The position numbers were made by a program, and so were the translations under genes. 64,000 nucleotides of DNA from Deinococcus koreensis (GTDB taxonomy: Bacteria > Deinococcota > Deinococci > Deinococcales > Deinococcaceae): NCBI RefSeq assembly GCF_002901445.1, contig NZ_PPPD01000001.1:3354501-3418500 (forward strand). The letters run 5' to 3'. Of this stretch, positions 22,577 through 30,150 are shown one piece after another (position 1 is the stretch's first letter; every line of letters begins with the position of its first letter). The notes beneath the pieces were generated by a model. That model did no database searches, was not told the DNA's origin, and worked only from the letters and a program-made list of their open reading frames with translations.

Positions 22577-23086
22577 TCAGCGCAGGCCCCAGCGCCGGGG
22601 AAAGACCACCGGCCGGCTCATGCGCCAGATCAGGTACAGCGGCACGAGCACCCACGGCGCGTTCAGCGCCAGCACCAGCGCGGGCTGCGGCGTGCGGTGG
22701 AGGCCCTGCAGCTCCTCGAACAGGATGCAGTTGACGTTGGCGAGCAGCATCCCCGCGTACACCAGGCTCGGCACCCGGATCCACTCGGCCTGCCGCACGA
22801 AGGCCACGATCGCGGCCACGTAGAAGGGGCCGAACAGCAGGTTGTCCATCCAGATGGTCGCCCGCCAGAACGGGGGCCGCGCCATCAGCAGCGGGTCGGC
22901 CGCCCGCCCGTACCAGTGGATCAGCTCGACCAGCGGAGCGGGGGGCCAGAGCGGGGGCTGAAAGCGCTCGGGATCGGCGATGACCAGCTGTTCGAGATCC
23001 ACCACATAGGTGATGAAGCCCAGGTTCAGCACGAAGAACAGCAACAGCACGACATCGGTGGGCCGGGTGCGGAGCATCGCCGTCAT
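22577..23086 (-). CDS. EXPERA/TMEM97-like membrane protein
   Basis: A 169-residue protein with four predicted helices. The pattern resembles the eukaryotic EXPERA fold (emopamil-binding protein, TMEM97/sigma-2 receptor): an early Asp before a loop, HWYGRAADPLLMARPPFW, then EWIRVPSLVYAGMLL and an FEELQG end. In eukaryotes such proteins bind or isomerise sterols; a bacterial role is unknown. A TACAGT box lies 6 nt before the ATG, so the mRNA is probably leaderless. Confidence 0.75.
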   Translation of the reverse strand: MTAMLRTRPTDVVLLLFFVLNLGFITYVVDLEQLVIADPERFQPPLWPPAPLVELIHWYGRAADPLLMARPPFWRATIWMDNLLFGPFYVAAIVAFVRQAEWIRVPSLVYAGMLLANVNCILFEELQGLHRTPQPALVLALNAPWVLVPLYLIWRMSRPVVFPRRWGLR

Positions 23087-23092
23087 GGAATC

Positions 23093-23098
23093 ACTGTA
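23093..23098 (-). promoter_or_regulatory. -10 box of the EXPERA-like gene
   Basis: TACAGT on the minus strand, 6 nt before the ATG. A possible -35 GTCACA lies 17 bp upstream. Confidence 0.5.
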
Positions 23099-23211
23099 AA
23101 GGAAAGAACTCCTATTGTGACCCGTATCGCAATACGCGCCAGCCCTGCTCAGGCGTCAGAACCTGCCTGGGCCAAGCCGCCCCGTTGCGACTTTTTCCAT
23201 CCCACCGAGCG

Positions 23212-23448
23212 CTACAGCAGGCGGAAGCGGCCGCGCTCGACGCGTTCCAGATCGTGGTACCGGGCGGCGGTGCTGCCGGTGGCGTTGCGGCACATCTCGC
23301 TGGAGACGTGGCGGCGGATGGTGGTGTCCAGATGGGTGGTGCCCCGCGCCCGCAACGCCGCGACGACGTCCTGCGTGGCGAAGGTGCCATCGGCGCTCTG
23401 CTGGCTCAGGATGCGGGCCACCGCGAGAATGTCTTTCCGGCACGTCAT
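23212..23448 (-). CDS. Small DUF7669-like winged-helix protein
   Basis: A 78-residue protein. The pattern CRKDILAVARIL, FATQDVVAALRARG, DTTIRRHVSSEMCRNA and YHDLERVERGRFRLL matches a small domain I know as DUF7669, found alone or attached to nuclease-like proteins; the name is less certain than the family resemblance. It looks like a winged helix, so DNA binding is possible. Start ATG 23446-23448; no strong -10 or SD is visible. Confidence 0.7.
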   Translation of the reverse strand: MTCRKDILAVARILSQQSADGTFATQDVVAALRARGTTHLDTTIRRHVSSEMCRNATGSTAARYHDLERVERGRFRLL

Positions 23449-23631
23449 GGATCTATTCTGGCCTACCCGGCCCCACTTTGTCTGTCAGTCGAGGTCTGAT
23501 CTGCGCCCCGTGGCAGGTCGAGCCCCTCAGCAGGGCTTCAGGAGAGCCAGCACAGCCACCCTGAGTCCACCGCCGAACCCTTCCGAGGGGCCACGAACAG
23601 AGTGCCTGCACAGCAGCAGTTCAGACGCGCT

Positions 23632-24054
23632 TCAAAAGCGCAGTTCCAGCCCCACACCGGCGCCGAAACGCCCCGCGCTGCTGCCCCGCACGAAGGCGCG
23701 CCAGCCGGCCGAGCCGATCAGCGGGCCGCGCAGGCCGCCCTCGCCGTACAGGGCGAAGGAGTTGCTGTATTCGGCGCCAATGGTGGCAAAGGCGTCCACC
23801 CGCGTGATGGGCAGGTTCAGGTCGCGCAGCGTGGCCCCCACGGCGTAGCGGTTGCTGGCGCCGTTGCCCCAGCCCCGTTCGGCCGTGCCCTCGACCCCCA
23901 CTGCGCCGATCACGGGAATCCGCAGCAGCGACAGCCCGGCGTGCACCCCGAAGCCGGAGGTGCTGGCGTTGGCGCCGACCCAGGTCACGGCGCCGGCAGA
24001 CGTGGCAGCGGCCAGAGACAGCGCCCCAGCCAGAGCAATGCGTTGAATTCGCAT
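23632..24054 (-). CDS. Small exported beta-barrel-like protein
   Basis: A 140-residue protein with a signal peptide (cleavage near TSAGA) and a mature part of alternating hydrophobic and Gly-rich strands ending in Phe (GVGLELRF), the pattern of small outer-membrane beta barrels. I know no named family. A TAAGGT box lies 5 nt before the ATG. Deinococci have an outer membrane, so surface location is plausible. Confidence 0.65.
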   Translation of the reverse strand: MRIQRIALAGALSLAAATSAGAVTWVGANASTSGFGVHAGLSLLRIPVIGAVGVEGTAERGWGNGASNRYAVGATLRDLNLPITRVDAFATIGAEYSNSFALYGEGGLRGPLIGSAGWRAFVRGSSAGRFGAGVGLELRF

Positions 24055-24095
24055 GCCGCACCTTACCCAGCCGTCATGAGAGGAGATGTGAGTGC

Positions 24096-24947
24096 TTAGC
24101 CGTCCAGGCGCACCTCGGCCACCTTGGCGAGCATCCGGAAGGTCTGGAAGAGGTGATAGGCGTCGGGGCTCTCCCAGCCCACCGTCACCGCGCCCTGGCG
24201 GGTGATGCCGGGCACGCGCTCAGCGGCGTCGGCGCGGGCCTGATGGTTGAACGACAGCTGGCAGGCGGCGGGCCAGTGGGTGGTGTAGGGGGTGGCCCGC
24301 CCGGCCGCACGGACGGCCTGCTCGGCGCGCTCGCGGATGCGGCGCTGGGCCTCGCGCGGGTGCAGGTGCACGGCGGCGAAACTGCTCAGTCCCTCCTTCA
24401 CGGCCACCGTGACCACGCCTTCGCCCAGTTCGGCCCTGATCTCGGCCATCGCCACGTCGTCCCCGCAGGCGAAGACCACCGGCACGCCGTAGTGACCAGC
24501 CAGCAGGGCGTTCAGGCCGTACTCGCCGGTCGAGAGTCCATTGATCCGCACGTCGCGGACAAAGCCGTTCCAGGTGTGGGCCAGCGGCCCACGTACGGAG
24601 CCGGCGCGGGCGTGGTAGCCCACGAACAGCAGGGCGCCCACGCCGCTTTCCTGCACGCCCTGCACCATGCTCAGCGGCTTGTCGTTGCCGCTGGTGAAGC
24701 GCACGCCGTCCGGCAGCAGCTCCGGGATCAGGTTGCGCATGGTGTCGTGACTGTCGTTGACCAGTACGTCCGTGGCGCCGCCCGCCAGGGCGCCCTCGGC
24801 CGCCGCCGCCGCTTCAAGGGTCATGCGCTCGCGGGCGCGTGCGTACTCGCCAGCATTCACCAGTCCGCCGAACTCGGGGGGGCTGACCTGTACCCACGAA
24901 CTGACCCCGCACACGCCTTCCATATCCACGCTGATGACGACTCTCAT
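24096..24947 (-). CDS. M55 D-aminopeptidase DppA-like
   Basis: Zinc D-aminopeptidase of family M55, which releases D-amino acids such as D-Ala from peptides of cell-wall origin. 283 residues. Zn ligands are in the opening RVVISVDMEGV (Asp-Met-Glu), then in DSHDTM and GYHARAG. The SFNHQARADAA segment fits the C-terminal part. The ATG at 24945-24947 lies 6 nt after TACGCT. No dpp transporter is adjacent, unlike the Bacillus operon. Confidence 0.9.
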   Translation of the reverse strand: MRVVISVDMEGVCGVSSWVQVSPPEFGGLVNAGEYARARERMTLEAAAAAEGALAGGATDVLVNDSHDTMRNLIPELLPDGVRFTSGNDKPLSMVQGVQESGVGALLFVGYHARAGSVRGPLAHTWNGFVRDVRINGLSTGEYGLNALLAGHYGVPVVFACGDDVAMAEIRAELGEGVVTVAVKEGLSSFAAVHLHPREAQRRIRERAEQAVRAAGRATPYTTHWPAACQLSFNHQARADAAERVPGITRQGAVTVGWESPDAYHLFQTFRMLAKVAEVRLDG

Positions 24948-24953
24948 GCCTGC

Positions 24954-24959
24954 AGCGTA
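24954..24959 (-). promoter_or_regulatory. -10 box of the dppA-like gene
   Basis: TACGCT on the minus strand, 6 nt before the ATG; it fixes the start. Confidence 0.5.
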
Positions 24960-25051
24960 GCCCCTGCCCGGTGACGCTGCAGAGTCAGGCTGCAGAGGCT
25001 CGCTGCGCGGCCATGCTGGCACACGTTCCCATGCGCCGGGGCCGGGCATGT

Positions 25052-25057
25052 TAGCCT
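25052..25057 (+). promoter_or_regulatory. -10 box of map
   Basis: TAGCCT, 8 nt before the ATG at 25066. An in-frame TTG at 25048 lies upstream of this box and cannot be on the same mRNA. Confidence 0.5.
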
Positions 25058-25065
25058 CGTTCGTT

Positions 25066-25827
25066 ATGAGCCGCGTCGCCCTGAAATCCGCCCGTGAAAT
25101 CGAGATCATGCGCCGCGCCGGGGCGCTCGTCGCCCAGACCTTCCGCGTGCTCGAACCCTCCGTGAAGCCCGGCGTGACCCTGAGGGAACTCGACCGGCTG
25201 GCCGAGGAGCACATCCGGAAAGCCGGCGCGACCCCAGCCTACCTGGGCTACGGCCCCAAGTCGTCCCCGTTTCCCGGCACCATCTGCGCGTCGGTGAACG
25301 ACGTCATCTGCCACGGCATTCCCGACGGCCGCGAGCTGAAAGAGGGCGACATCATCGGAGTGGATATCGGCGTGCTGCTGGACGGCTATTACGGCGACGC
25401 CTGCTACACATACACGGTCGGGACGGTGAGCGAGAAGGTGCAGCGGCTGGTGGACACCACGCGCGAGGCGCTGAACGCTGGACTGGACGTGGTGCGGCCC
25501 GGCGCGCGGCTGGGCGACATCGGCCACGCCATCCAGACCCTGGCCGAGGGGCGCGGCTACTCGGTGGTGCAGGAATACACCGGCCACGGCATCGGCAGAC
25601 GGCTGCACGAGGAACCGACCGTCTACCACCGCGGCGTGCGCTACACCGGCATGAAGCTGGAACCGGGGATGGTCTTCACCGTCGAGCCCATGATCAACCT
25701 GGGCCGCCCCGAGACGCGCCTGCTGCCCGACAAATGGACGGTCGTCACGGCCGACAAGTCGCCCAGTGCGCAGTTCGAGCACACGGTCGTGGTCACGAAT
25801 AAGGGACACGACATCCTGACGCTGTGA
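25066..25827 (+). CDS. map: Methionine aminopeptidase type I
   Basis: Removes N-terminal Met from nascent proteins in the cytosol; two-metal enzyme, 253 residues. The five metal ligands are visible: the Asp pair in GVDIGVLLDGYYGDACYT, His in GHGIGRRLHEEP, Glu in TVEPMIN and Glu in QFEHTVVV. No N-terminal zinc-finger extension. The stop overlaps the GTG of the next gene, so the pentapeptide-repeat protein is co-expressed. Confidence 0.96.
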   Translation: MSRVALKSAREIEIMRRAGALVAQTFRVLEPSVKPGVTLRELDRLAEEHIRKAGATPAYLGYGPKSSPFPGTICASVNDVICHGIPDGRELKEGDIIGVDIGVLLDGYYGDACYTYTVGTVSEKVQRLVDTTREALNAGLDVVRPGARLGDIGHAIQTLAEGRGYSVVQEYTGHGIGRRLHEEPTVYHRGVRYTGMKLEPGMVFTVEPMINLGRPETRLLPDKWTVVTADKSPSAQFEHTVVVTNKGHDILTL

Positions 25828-26483
25828 CGGCTTTGGTCAAGGCTCCTCAGCCGCCGAAGTACCCGAAAGGAGGTCTGCGGCCCCTGCTGCCTGCAGAACT
25901 GGAGGATGAGAGCGTTTTTCGCGGCCGGCTGATCGAGGGTGGGTCGCTGGACGCCGGGACGCTTCAGGGCGTGTCCTTCGAGGGTTGCCTGTTCCGCGAG
26001 GTCGATCTGTCGGGCACGCACTGGAACCTCGTCCGGCTGGCCGACGTGTGCCTGGAGGGCTGCGACCTGAGTGGGGCACACTGGAAGGAGGCCTCGCTGG
26101 AGCGTGCGCAGATCAGCGACTGCCGCCTGATGGGAATGCACCTGCCTGGGGCTAGGCTCAGGCACGTCCGGCTGATACGGGTGGCGGCGCCCCTGTCGCT
26201 CTGGTTGGGTGCTGAGGCGAAGCACCTGTGGCTCGAAGACTGCGATCTGACCGAAGCCGTGTTCATGGACGCGGCGCTGGCGGGAGCGGTCTTTCGACGC
26301 TGCCGACTGAGCGGAACCGACTTTCACGGCGCGGGGCTGGACGGCGCTGACCTGCGCTCCTCCGACCTGGCGGGCGTGCGGCTGGGCCTGCGGGAACTGG
26401 CCGGCGTGACCGTCGAACCGCTGCACCTGCTGAACCTGGCCCACTTGCTGGGTGTGCGGGTCGAGGAACTGGACGCCTTCTAG
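25824..26483 (+). CDS. Pentapeptide-repeat protein
   Basis: A 219-residue protein made of A(D/N)LXX-type repeats from residue ~35 to 195 (for example LEGCDLSGAHWKEASLERAQ and LDGADLRSSDLAG), expected to form a right-handed quadrilateral beta helix. The helix is interrupted near residue 115-125 (APLSLWLG). Some family members mimic DNA and protect gyrase; a gyrase role is not shown here. The GTG start overlaps the map stop. Confidence 0.88.
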   Translation: MTALVKAPQPPKYPKGGLRPLLPAELEDESVFRGRLIEGGSLDAGTLQGVSFEGCLFREVDLSGTHWNLVRLADVCLEGCDLSGAHWKEASLERAQISDCRLMGMHLPGARLRHVRLIRVAAPLSLWLGAEAKHLWLEDCDLTEAVFMDAALAGAVFRRCRLSGTDFHGAGLDGADLRSSDLAGVRLGLRELAGVTVEPLHLLNLAHLLGVRVEELDAF

Positions 26484-27013
26484 GCCCGCATCTTCTCGCG
26501 CAGCCCCTCGCCCTTGCTGAAGCGGTCGCGCAGGAAGTGGCCCTGGGTGAGCAGGCGCCGGGTCGCGCCCTGATCGGCGGCCAGCACGTCCTCCACCCCC
26601 CGGCTGATCTGTTCCAGCTGCTCCTGCAGCAGCGTTTCGGGAGGCTGGCCCCGCTCCGTCAACGCCTGCCGCGCCCCTGGGGTCAGGTTCAGGTAGGCGC
26701 GCAGGGTGGCCGGCAGGTACTCCAGCCGGGCCTGCCGGATCACGAACTGGGCCGGGGCGTCCAGCCGGTCGTAGGGCGCGTCCTGCAGGCGGCAGAGCAG
26801 GGCCAGGGCGTAGAGGCGCTGGGGTTCGGGCAGCCGCAGCGCCAGGGCCGGGGTGTCGTCCAGGGCAGGGTCGGGCACAGGGTCAGCTCTGCTCTCTGAC
26901 CGTGCCTCCCCTCGCAGCCGCTCCATCTGGTGACGGTGGATCATCTCGCGGCGGATCAGCGGAAAGCCGAACACGGAGGCGAAAAAGAACAGGGGAACGA
27001 GGATGTCTTCCAC
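26480..27013 (-). CDS. Membrane-anchored hypothetical protein, 177 residues
   Basis: I do not recognise this protein. One N-terminal membrane helix (ILVPLFFFASVFGFPLI) is followed by a charged cytosolic part of helices, with Leu- and Arg-rich segments. Start is GTG 27011-27013 with GGAGG eight bases upstream. The frame is open far upstream through the antisense of potA, which is a shadow. Convergent with the pentapeptide gene: the two coding ends overlap by 4 bp. Confidence 0.75.
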   Translation of the reverse strand: MEDILVPLFFFASVFGFPLIRREMIHRHQMERLRGEARSESRADPVPDPALDDTPALALRLPEPQRLYALALLCRLQDAPYDRLDAPAQFVIRQARLEYLPATLRAYLNLTPGARQALTERGQPPETLLQEQLEQISRGVEDVLAADQGATRRLLTQGHFLRDRFSKGEGLREKMRA

Positions 27014-27136
27014 GGGTGAACCTCCGGTGGGGGAAAGCGGGCGGCGGGCGGTCTGCGGCCCACCGTAGCCTGCCCGGAGGTGAGGACACGTCCCCCCAAA
27101 GGCGGAGGGCGGCCCCTGCTCACTCCTCCGGTCTCC

Positions 27137-27142
27137 TACAAT
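27137..27142 (+). promoter_or_regulatory. -10 box of the pot operon
   Basis: TACAAT, 7 nt before an ATG at 27150. That ATG opens only a 14-codon frame ending TAG at 27192-27194, not the potA frame. Confidence 0.55.
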
Positions 27143-27181
27143 TGCCCTCATGCGGCACAGACCTCGGGCGGGAGCGCAGCC

Positions 27182-28321
27182 ATCAGCGGCGTAGCATTCA
27201 AGGGCAAGCGCGTCCGGGAACTCTCGGCCGACGCGGCGGTCAGCGTGGTGGACGTCTTCAAGAGCTACCCGGCGGCGGGCGGCGGCCAGACCCCGGTGCT
27301 GGACGATATCGACCTCGACATCCGCCAGGGCGAGTTCTTCAGCCTGCTTGGGCCGTCGGGCTGCGGCAAGACCACGCTGCTGCGAATCCTGGCCGGCTTC
27401 GAGCAGCCCGACGCCGGGGCCGTGATCATCGGCGGGCGTGACATGACGGGCGTACCGCCGCACCTGCGGAACGTGAACACGGTGTTCCAGAGCTATGCCC
27501 TGTTCCCGCACCTGAACGTGCAGGAGAACGTGGCCTTCGGCCTGCGGATGAAGGGTGTGCCCGCCGCCGCCCAGCGCGAGCGGGTGGGCCGCGCCCTGGA
27601 GAGCGTGCGGATCGCTGAGTTTGCCCGCCGCCGCCCCGATCAGCTCTCGGGCGGACAGCGGCAGCGGGTGGCGCTGGCCCGCGCCATCGTCAACGAGCCC
27701 CAGGTACTGCTGCTCGACGAGCCGCTCTCGGCGCTGGATCTCAAGCTCCGCAAGGAACTGCAGGTGGAGCTCTCGAACCTGCAGGAGACCCTGGGCATTA
27801 CGTTCGTGTTCGTGACCCACGATCAGGAGGAGGCGCTGGTCATGAGCGACCGCATCGCCGTGATGAACCGGGGCCGGGTCGAGCAGCTCGGTCGCGCCGA
27901 GGAGCTGTATGAGCGGCCCCGCACCGCCTTCGTGGCGAACTTCCTGGGCTCGTCGAACCTCATTCCCGGCACCGTGCGGGAGCTGGACGCCACCGGCGCC
28001 ACCGTGCAGACCGTCCACGGCCCCCTGCGTACCACCCACGCGCGGGGGCTGACGCTCGGCCAGGACGTGACCCTGAGCGTGCGTCCCGAGAAACTGCGCA
28101 TGGAGCGCGACGACGAGACCGAGGGCAACGAGATCCGCGCAAGGGTGGACGACATCGTGTACACCGGCGCCGAGAACCAGTACCTGCTGGAAGCCGGCGG
28201 CCAGCGCCTGGTGGTCTTCCAGCTCAACTCCGACATCGGCGCCGACGAGGACTTCGACTACGAGGAAGAGGTGGCCCTGTACCTGCCACCGGACAACCTG
28301 ATCGTGCTGGAGGAAACGTGA
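27182..28321 (+). CDS. potA: Polyamine ABC ATPase PotA (start codon unclear, possibly ATC)
   Basis: Cytoplasmic ATPase of a spermidine/putrescine-type importer, about 379 residues. Walker A GPSGCGKTT, signature LSGGQRQRVALARA, Walker B VLLLDEPLSALD and a C-terminal TOBE regulatory domain (residues ~285-375) are intact. No ATG, GTG or TTG lies in frame between the promoter and a GTG at 27245, which is too close to the fold. I list ATC at 27182, with GGGAG seven bases upstream. The alternative is a one-base error or frameshift joining it to ATG 27150. Confidence 0.82.
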   Translation: MSGVAFKGKRVRELSADAAVSVVDVFKSYPAAGGGQTPVLDDIDLDIRQGEFFSLLGPSGCGKTTLLRILAGFEQPDAGAVIIGGRDMTGVPPHLRNVNTVFQSYALFPHLNVQENVAFGLRMKGVPAAAQRERVGRALESVRIAEFARRRPDQLSGGQRQRVALARAIVNEPQVLLLDEPLSALDLKLRKELQVELSNLQETLGITFVFVTHDQEEALVMSDRIAVMNRGRVEQLGRAEELYERPRTAFVANFLGSSNLIPGTVRELDATGATVQTVHGPLRTTHARGLTLGQDVTLSVRPEKLRMERDDETEGNEIRARVDDIVYTGAENQYLLEAGGQRLVVFQLNSDIGADEDFDYEEEVALYLPPDNLIVLEET

Positions 28322-28322
28322 A

Positions 28323-28395
28323 GTCGATGGTTGATCGTCGATGGATGATGGAGAACAGAGGGTTTCACCATCATCCATCACCCATCACCCATTAC
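28323..28395. repeat. Heptamer-repeat hairpin, locus 3 (potA/potB)
   Basis: Left arm GTCGATG, GTTGATC, GTCGATG, GATGATG (28323-28350). Right arm CCATCAT, CCATCAC, CCATCAC, CCATTAC (28368-28395). It begins one base after the potA stop. Confidence 0.82.
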
Positions 28396-28412
28396 CGCGC
28401 CGGAGGCGCCCC

Positions 28413-29240
28413 ATGCTGACCCTGCGCCGCTTCCTGGGCACGCTGGGGCCGGGGACGCTGTGGCTCGTGGCGTTCCTGGTGCTGCCGACGCTGGTCATGC
28501 TGGGCTACTCGTTCCTGACCCGCACCGATCTGGCGCAGGTCGGGCGGCCCTGGACGCTGGAGGGCTGGCAGCGGGTCTTCGGCTACGACGCCCTGTTCCA
28601 GGAGTGGGTGGGCGACAACCTGCGGGTGCTGTGGCGCTCGCTGTGGGTGGCGGGCCTGAGCACCCTGCTGTGCGTGCTGATGGGCTACCCGCTGGCCTTC
28701 TACATCGCCCGCCAGGACGCGCGGCGCAAGAACCTGCTGCTGCTGCTCCTGATCATCCCGTTCTGGACGAACTTCCTGATCCGCGTCTACGCCTGGATCC
28801 TGATCCTGCGCCCCTTCGACCTGGTGCCCAGCCTGAGCGCGACCTTCCTGGGGATGGTCTACGCCTTCCTGCCCTTTTTTGTACTGCCGGTCTATTCCTC
28901 CGTGGAGAAGGTGGACTGGCGGCTGCTGGAGGCCGCGCAGGATCTGGGCGCCTCGCCCGTGCGCGCCTTCCTGGCGGGCGTGTTCCCCCAGACCCTGCCG
29001 GGGCTGGTGGCGGGCATCATCCTGACCTTCATTCCGGCGCTGGGCACCTTCGTGGTGAGCGACATCCTGGGCGGCGCGAAGACGGCCCTGGTGGGCAACC
29101 TGATCCAGAACCAGTTCGGGCAGGCCGGCGACTGGCCCTACGGCAGCGCCCTGAGCTTCCTGCTGATGGGGGCCGTGCTGATCGGCCTGTGGCTCTACGC
29201 CCGCACGGCCGGGCAGAAGGGCCTGGAGGAACTGGTATGA
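28413..29240 (+). CDS. potB: Polyamine ABC permease PotB
   Basis: Inner-membrane permease, 275 residues with six helices. The coupling loop reads EAAQDLGASPVRAFLAGVFPQTLPG, the EAA motif of this class. CGGAGG at 28401-28406 fixes the ATG at 28413; an upstream in-frame ATG lies inside the heptamer hairpin. It lies between two such hairpins, which separate it from potA and potC. Confidence 0.93.
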   Translation: MLTLRRFLGTLGPGTLWLVAFLVLPTLVMLGYSFLTRTDLAQVGRPWTLEGWQRVFGYDALFQEWVGDNLRVLWRSLWVAGLSTLLCVLMGYPLAFYIARQDARRKNLLLLLLIIPFWTNFLIRVYAWILILRPFDLVPSLSATFLGMVYAFLPFFVLPVYSSVEKVDWRLLEAAQDLGASPVRAFLAGVFPQTLPGLVAGIILTFIPALGTFVVSDILGGAKTALVGNLIQNQFGQAGDWPYGSALSFLLMGAVLIGLWLYARTAGQKGLEELV

Positions 29241-29256
29241 GGGGCGCTGAAGCGCC

Positions 29257-29324
29257 GCAGATGGCAGATGGCAGAGGGCAGATGGCGAAAAGCCTTGAGC
29301 TTTCGGCCATCTGCCCTCTGCGCC
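29257..29324. repeat. Heptamer-repeat hairpin, locus 4 (potB/potC)
   Basis: Left arm GCAGATG, GCAGATG, GCAGAGG, GCAGATG (29257-29284). Right arm GGCCATCTGCCCTCTGCGCC (29305-29324). A 16-bp stretch (29271-29286 with 29306-29321) is perfectly complementary. A small GGCGCT-GA-AGCGCC hairpin precedes it at 29243-29256. Confidence 0.88.
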
Positions 29325-29337
29325 CCGAAGGGGCCCC

Positions 29338-30150
29338 ATGACCCGCCGCACCCACCCCGCCCTGAGCGTCTGGGCCTGGCTGGTGTACGCCTTCCTGTAC
29401 CTGCCGATCCTGGTCGTGATCGTGTTCTCGTTCAACGATTCGCGCTTCGGGGCGACGTGGGCGGGGTTCACGACCAAATGGTATGGGGTGCTGTTCGCCC
29501 GCGCCGACGTGCGCGAGGCGGTGGTCAACACGCTGAGCATCGCCGTGCTCAGTACGCTCGTCAGCACGGTGCTGGGCACGCTGGTCGGCCTGGGCCTGTG
29601 GCGCTACTCCTTCAAGTTCCGCACGGGCCTGAGCTTCCTGCTGGTGCTGCCCATCGTGGTGCCCGACGTGGTGATGGGCGTGAGCCTGCTGATGTTCTAT
29701 TCCTTCGTGCGCCTGGGGCTGGAGAGGGCGGGCTGGACCTTCGACAACGGCTTCTGGACGGTGCTGCTGGCGCATATCACCTTCCAGATCTCCTACGTGG
29801 CCCTGACCGTGCGCTCGCGCCTGGCCGGCTATGGCCGCGAGCTGGAGGAGGCGGCCCGCGACCTGGGCGCCAGCAGCCTGAAGTCGTTCCTGTACGTGGT
29901 GCTGCCGCTGGCGACGCCGGGGGTGCTGGCGGGCGCGCTGTTGGCCTTCACGCTCTCGCTGGACGACTTCGTGGTCACGTACTTCACCTCCGGCTCGGGC
30001 TTCCGCACGCTGCCGGTGCTGATCTACACCAATGTCAAGCGCGGCGTGACCCCCGACATCAACGCCCTGAGCGCCCTGCTGGTGCTCGTCACCGTGGTGG
30101 CGATCATCGCCGCGAACGCCCTGCTGCGCCCGCGCCGGAGCCGGGCATGA
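29338..30150 (+). CDS. potC: Polyamine ABC permease PotC
   Basis: Second permease, 270 residues with six helices. The EAA loop is EEAARDLGASSLKSFLYVVLPLATPG, and the C-terminal LSLDDFVVTYFTSG segment is typical of PotC. AAGGGG precedes the ATG at 29338. Its stop overlaps the potD ATG (ATGA type), so the membrane and binding subunits are translationally coupled. Confidence 0.94.
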   Translation: MTRRTHPALSVWAWLVYAFLYLPILVVIVFSFNDSRFGATWAGFTTKWYGVLFARADVREAVVNTLSIAVLSTLVSTVLGTLVGLGLWRYSFKFRTGLSFLLVLPIVVPDVVMGVSLLMFYSFVRLGLERAGWTFDNGFWTVLLAHITFQISYVALTVRSRLAGYGRELEEAARDLGASSLKSFLYVVLPLATPGVLAGALLAFTLSLDDFVVTYFTSGSGFRTLPVLIYTNVKRGVTPDINALSALLVLVTVVAIIAANALLRPRRSRA

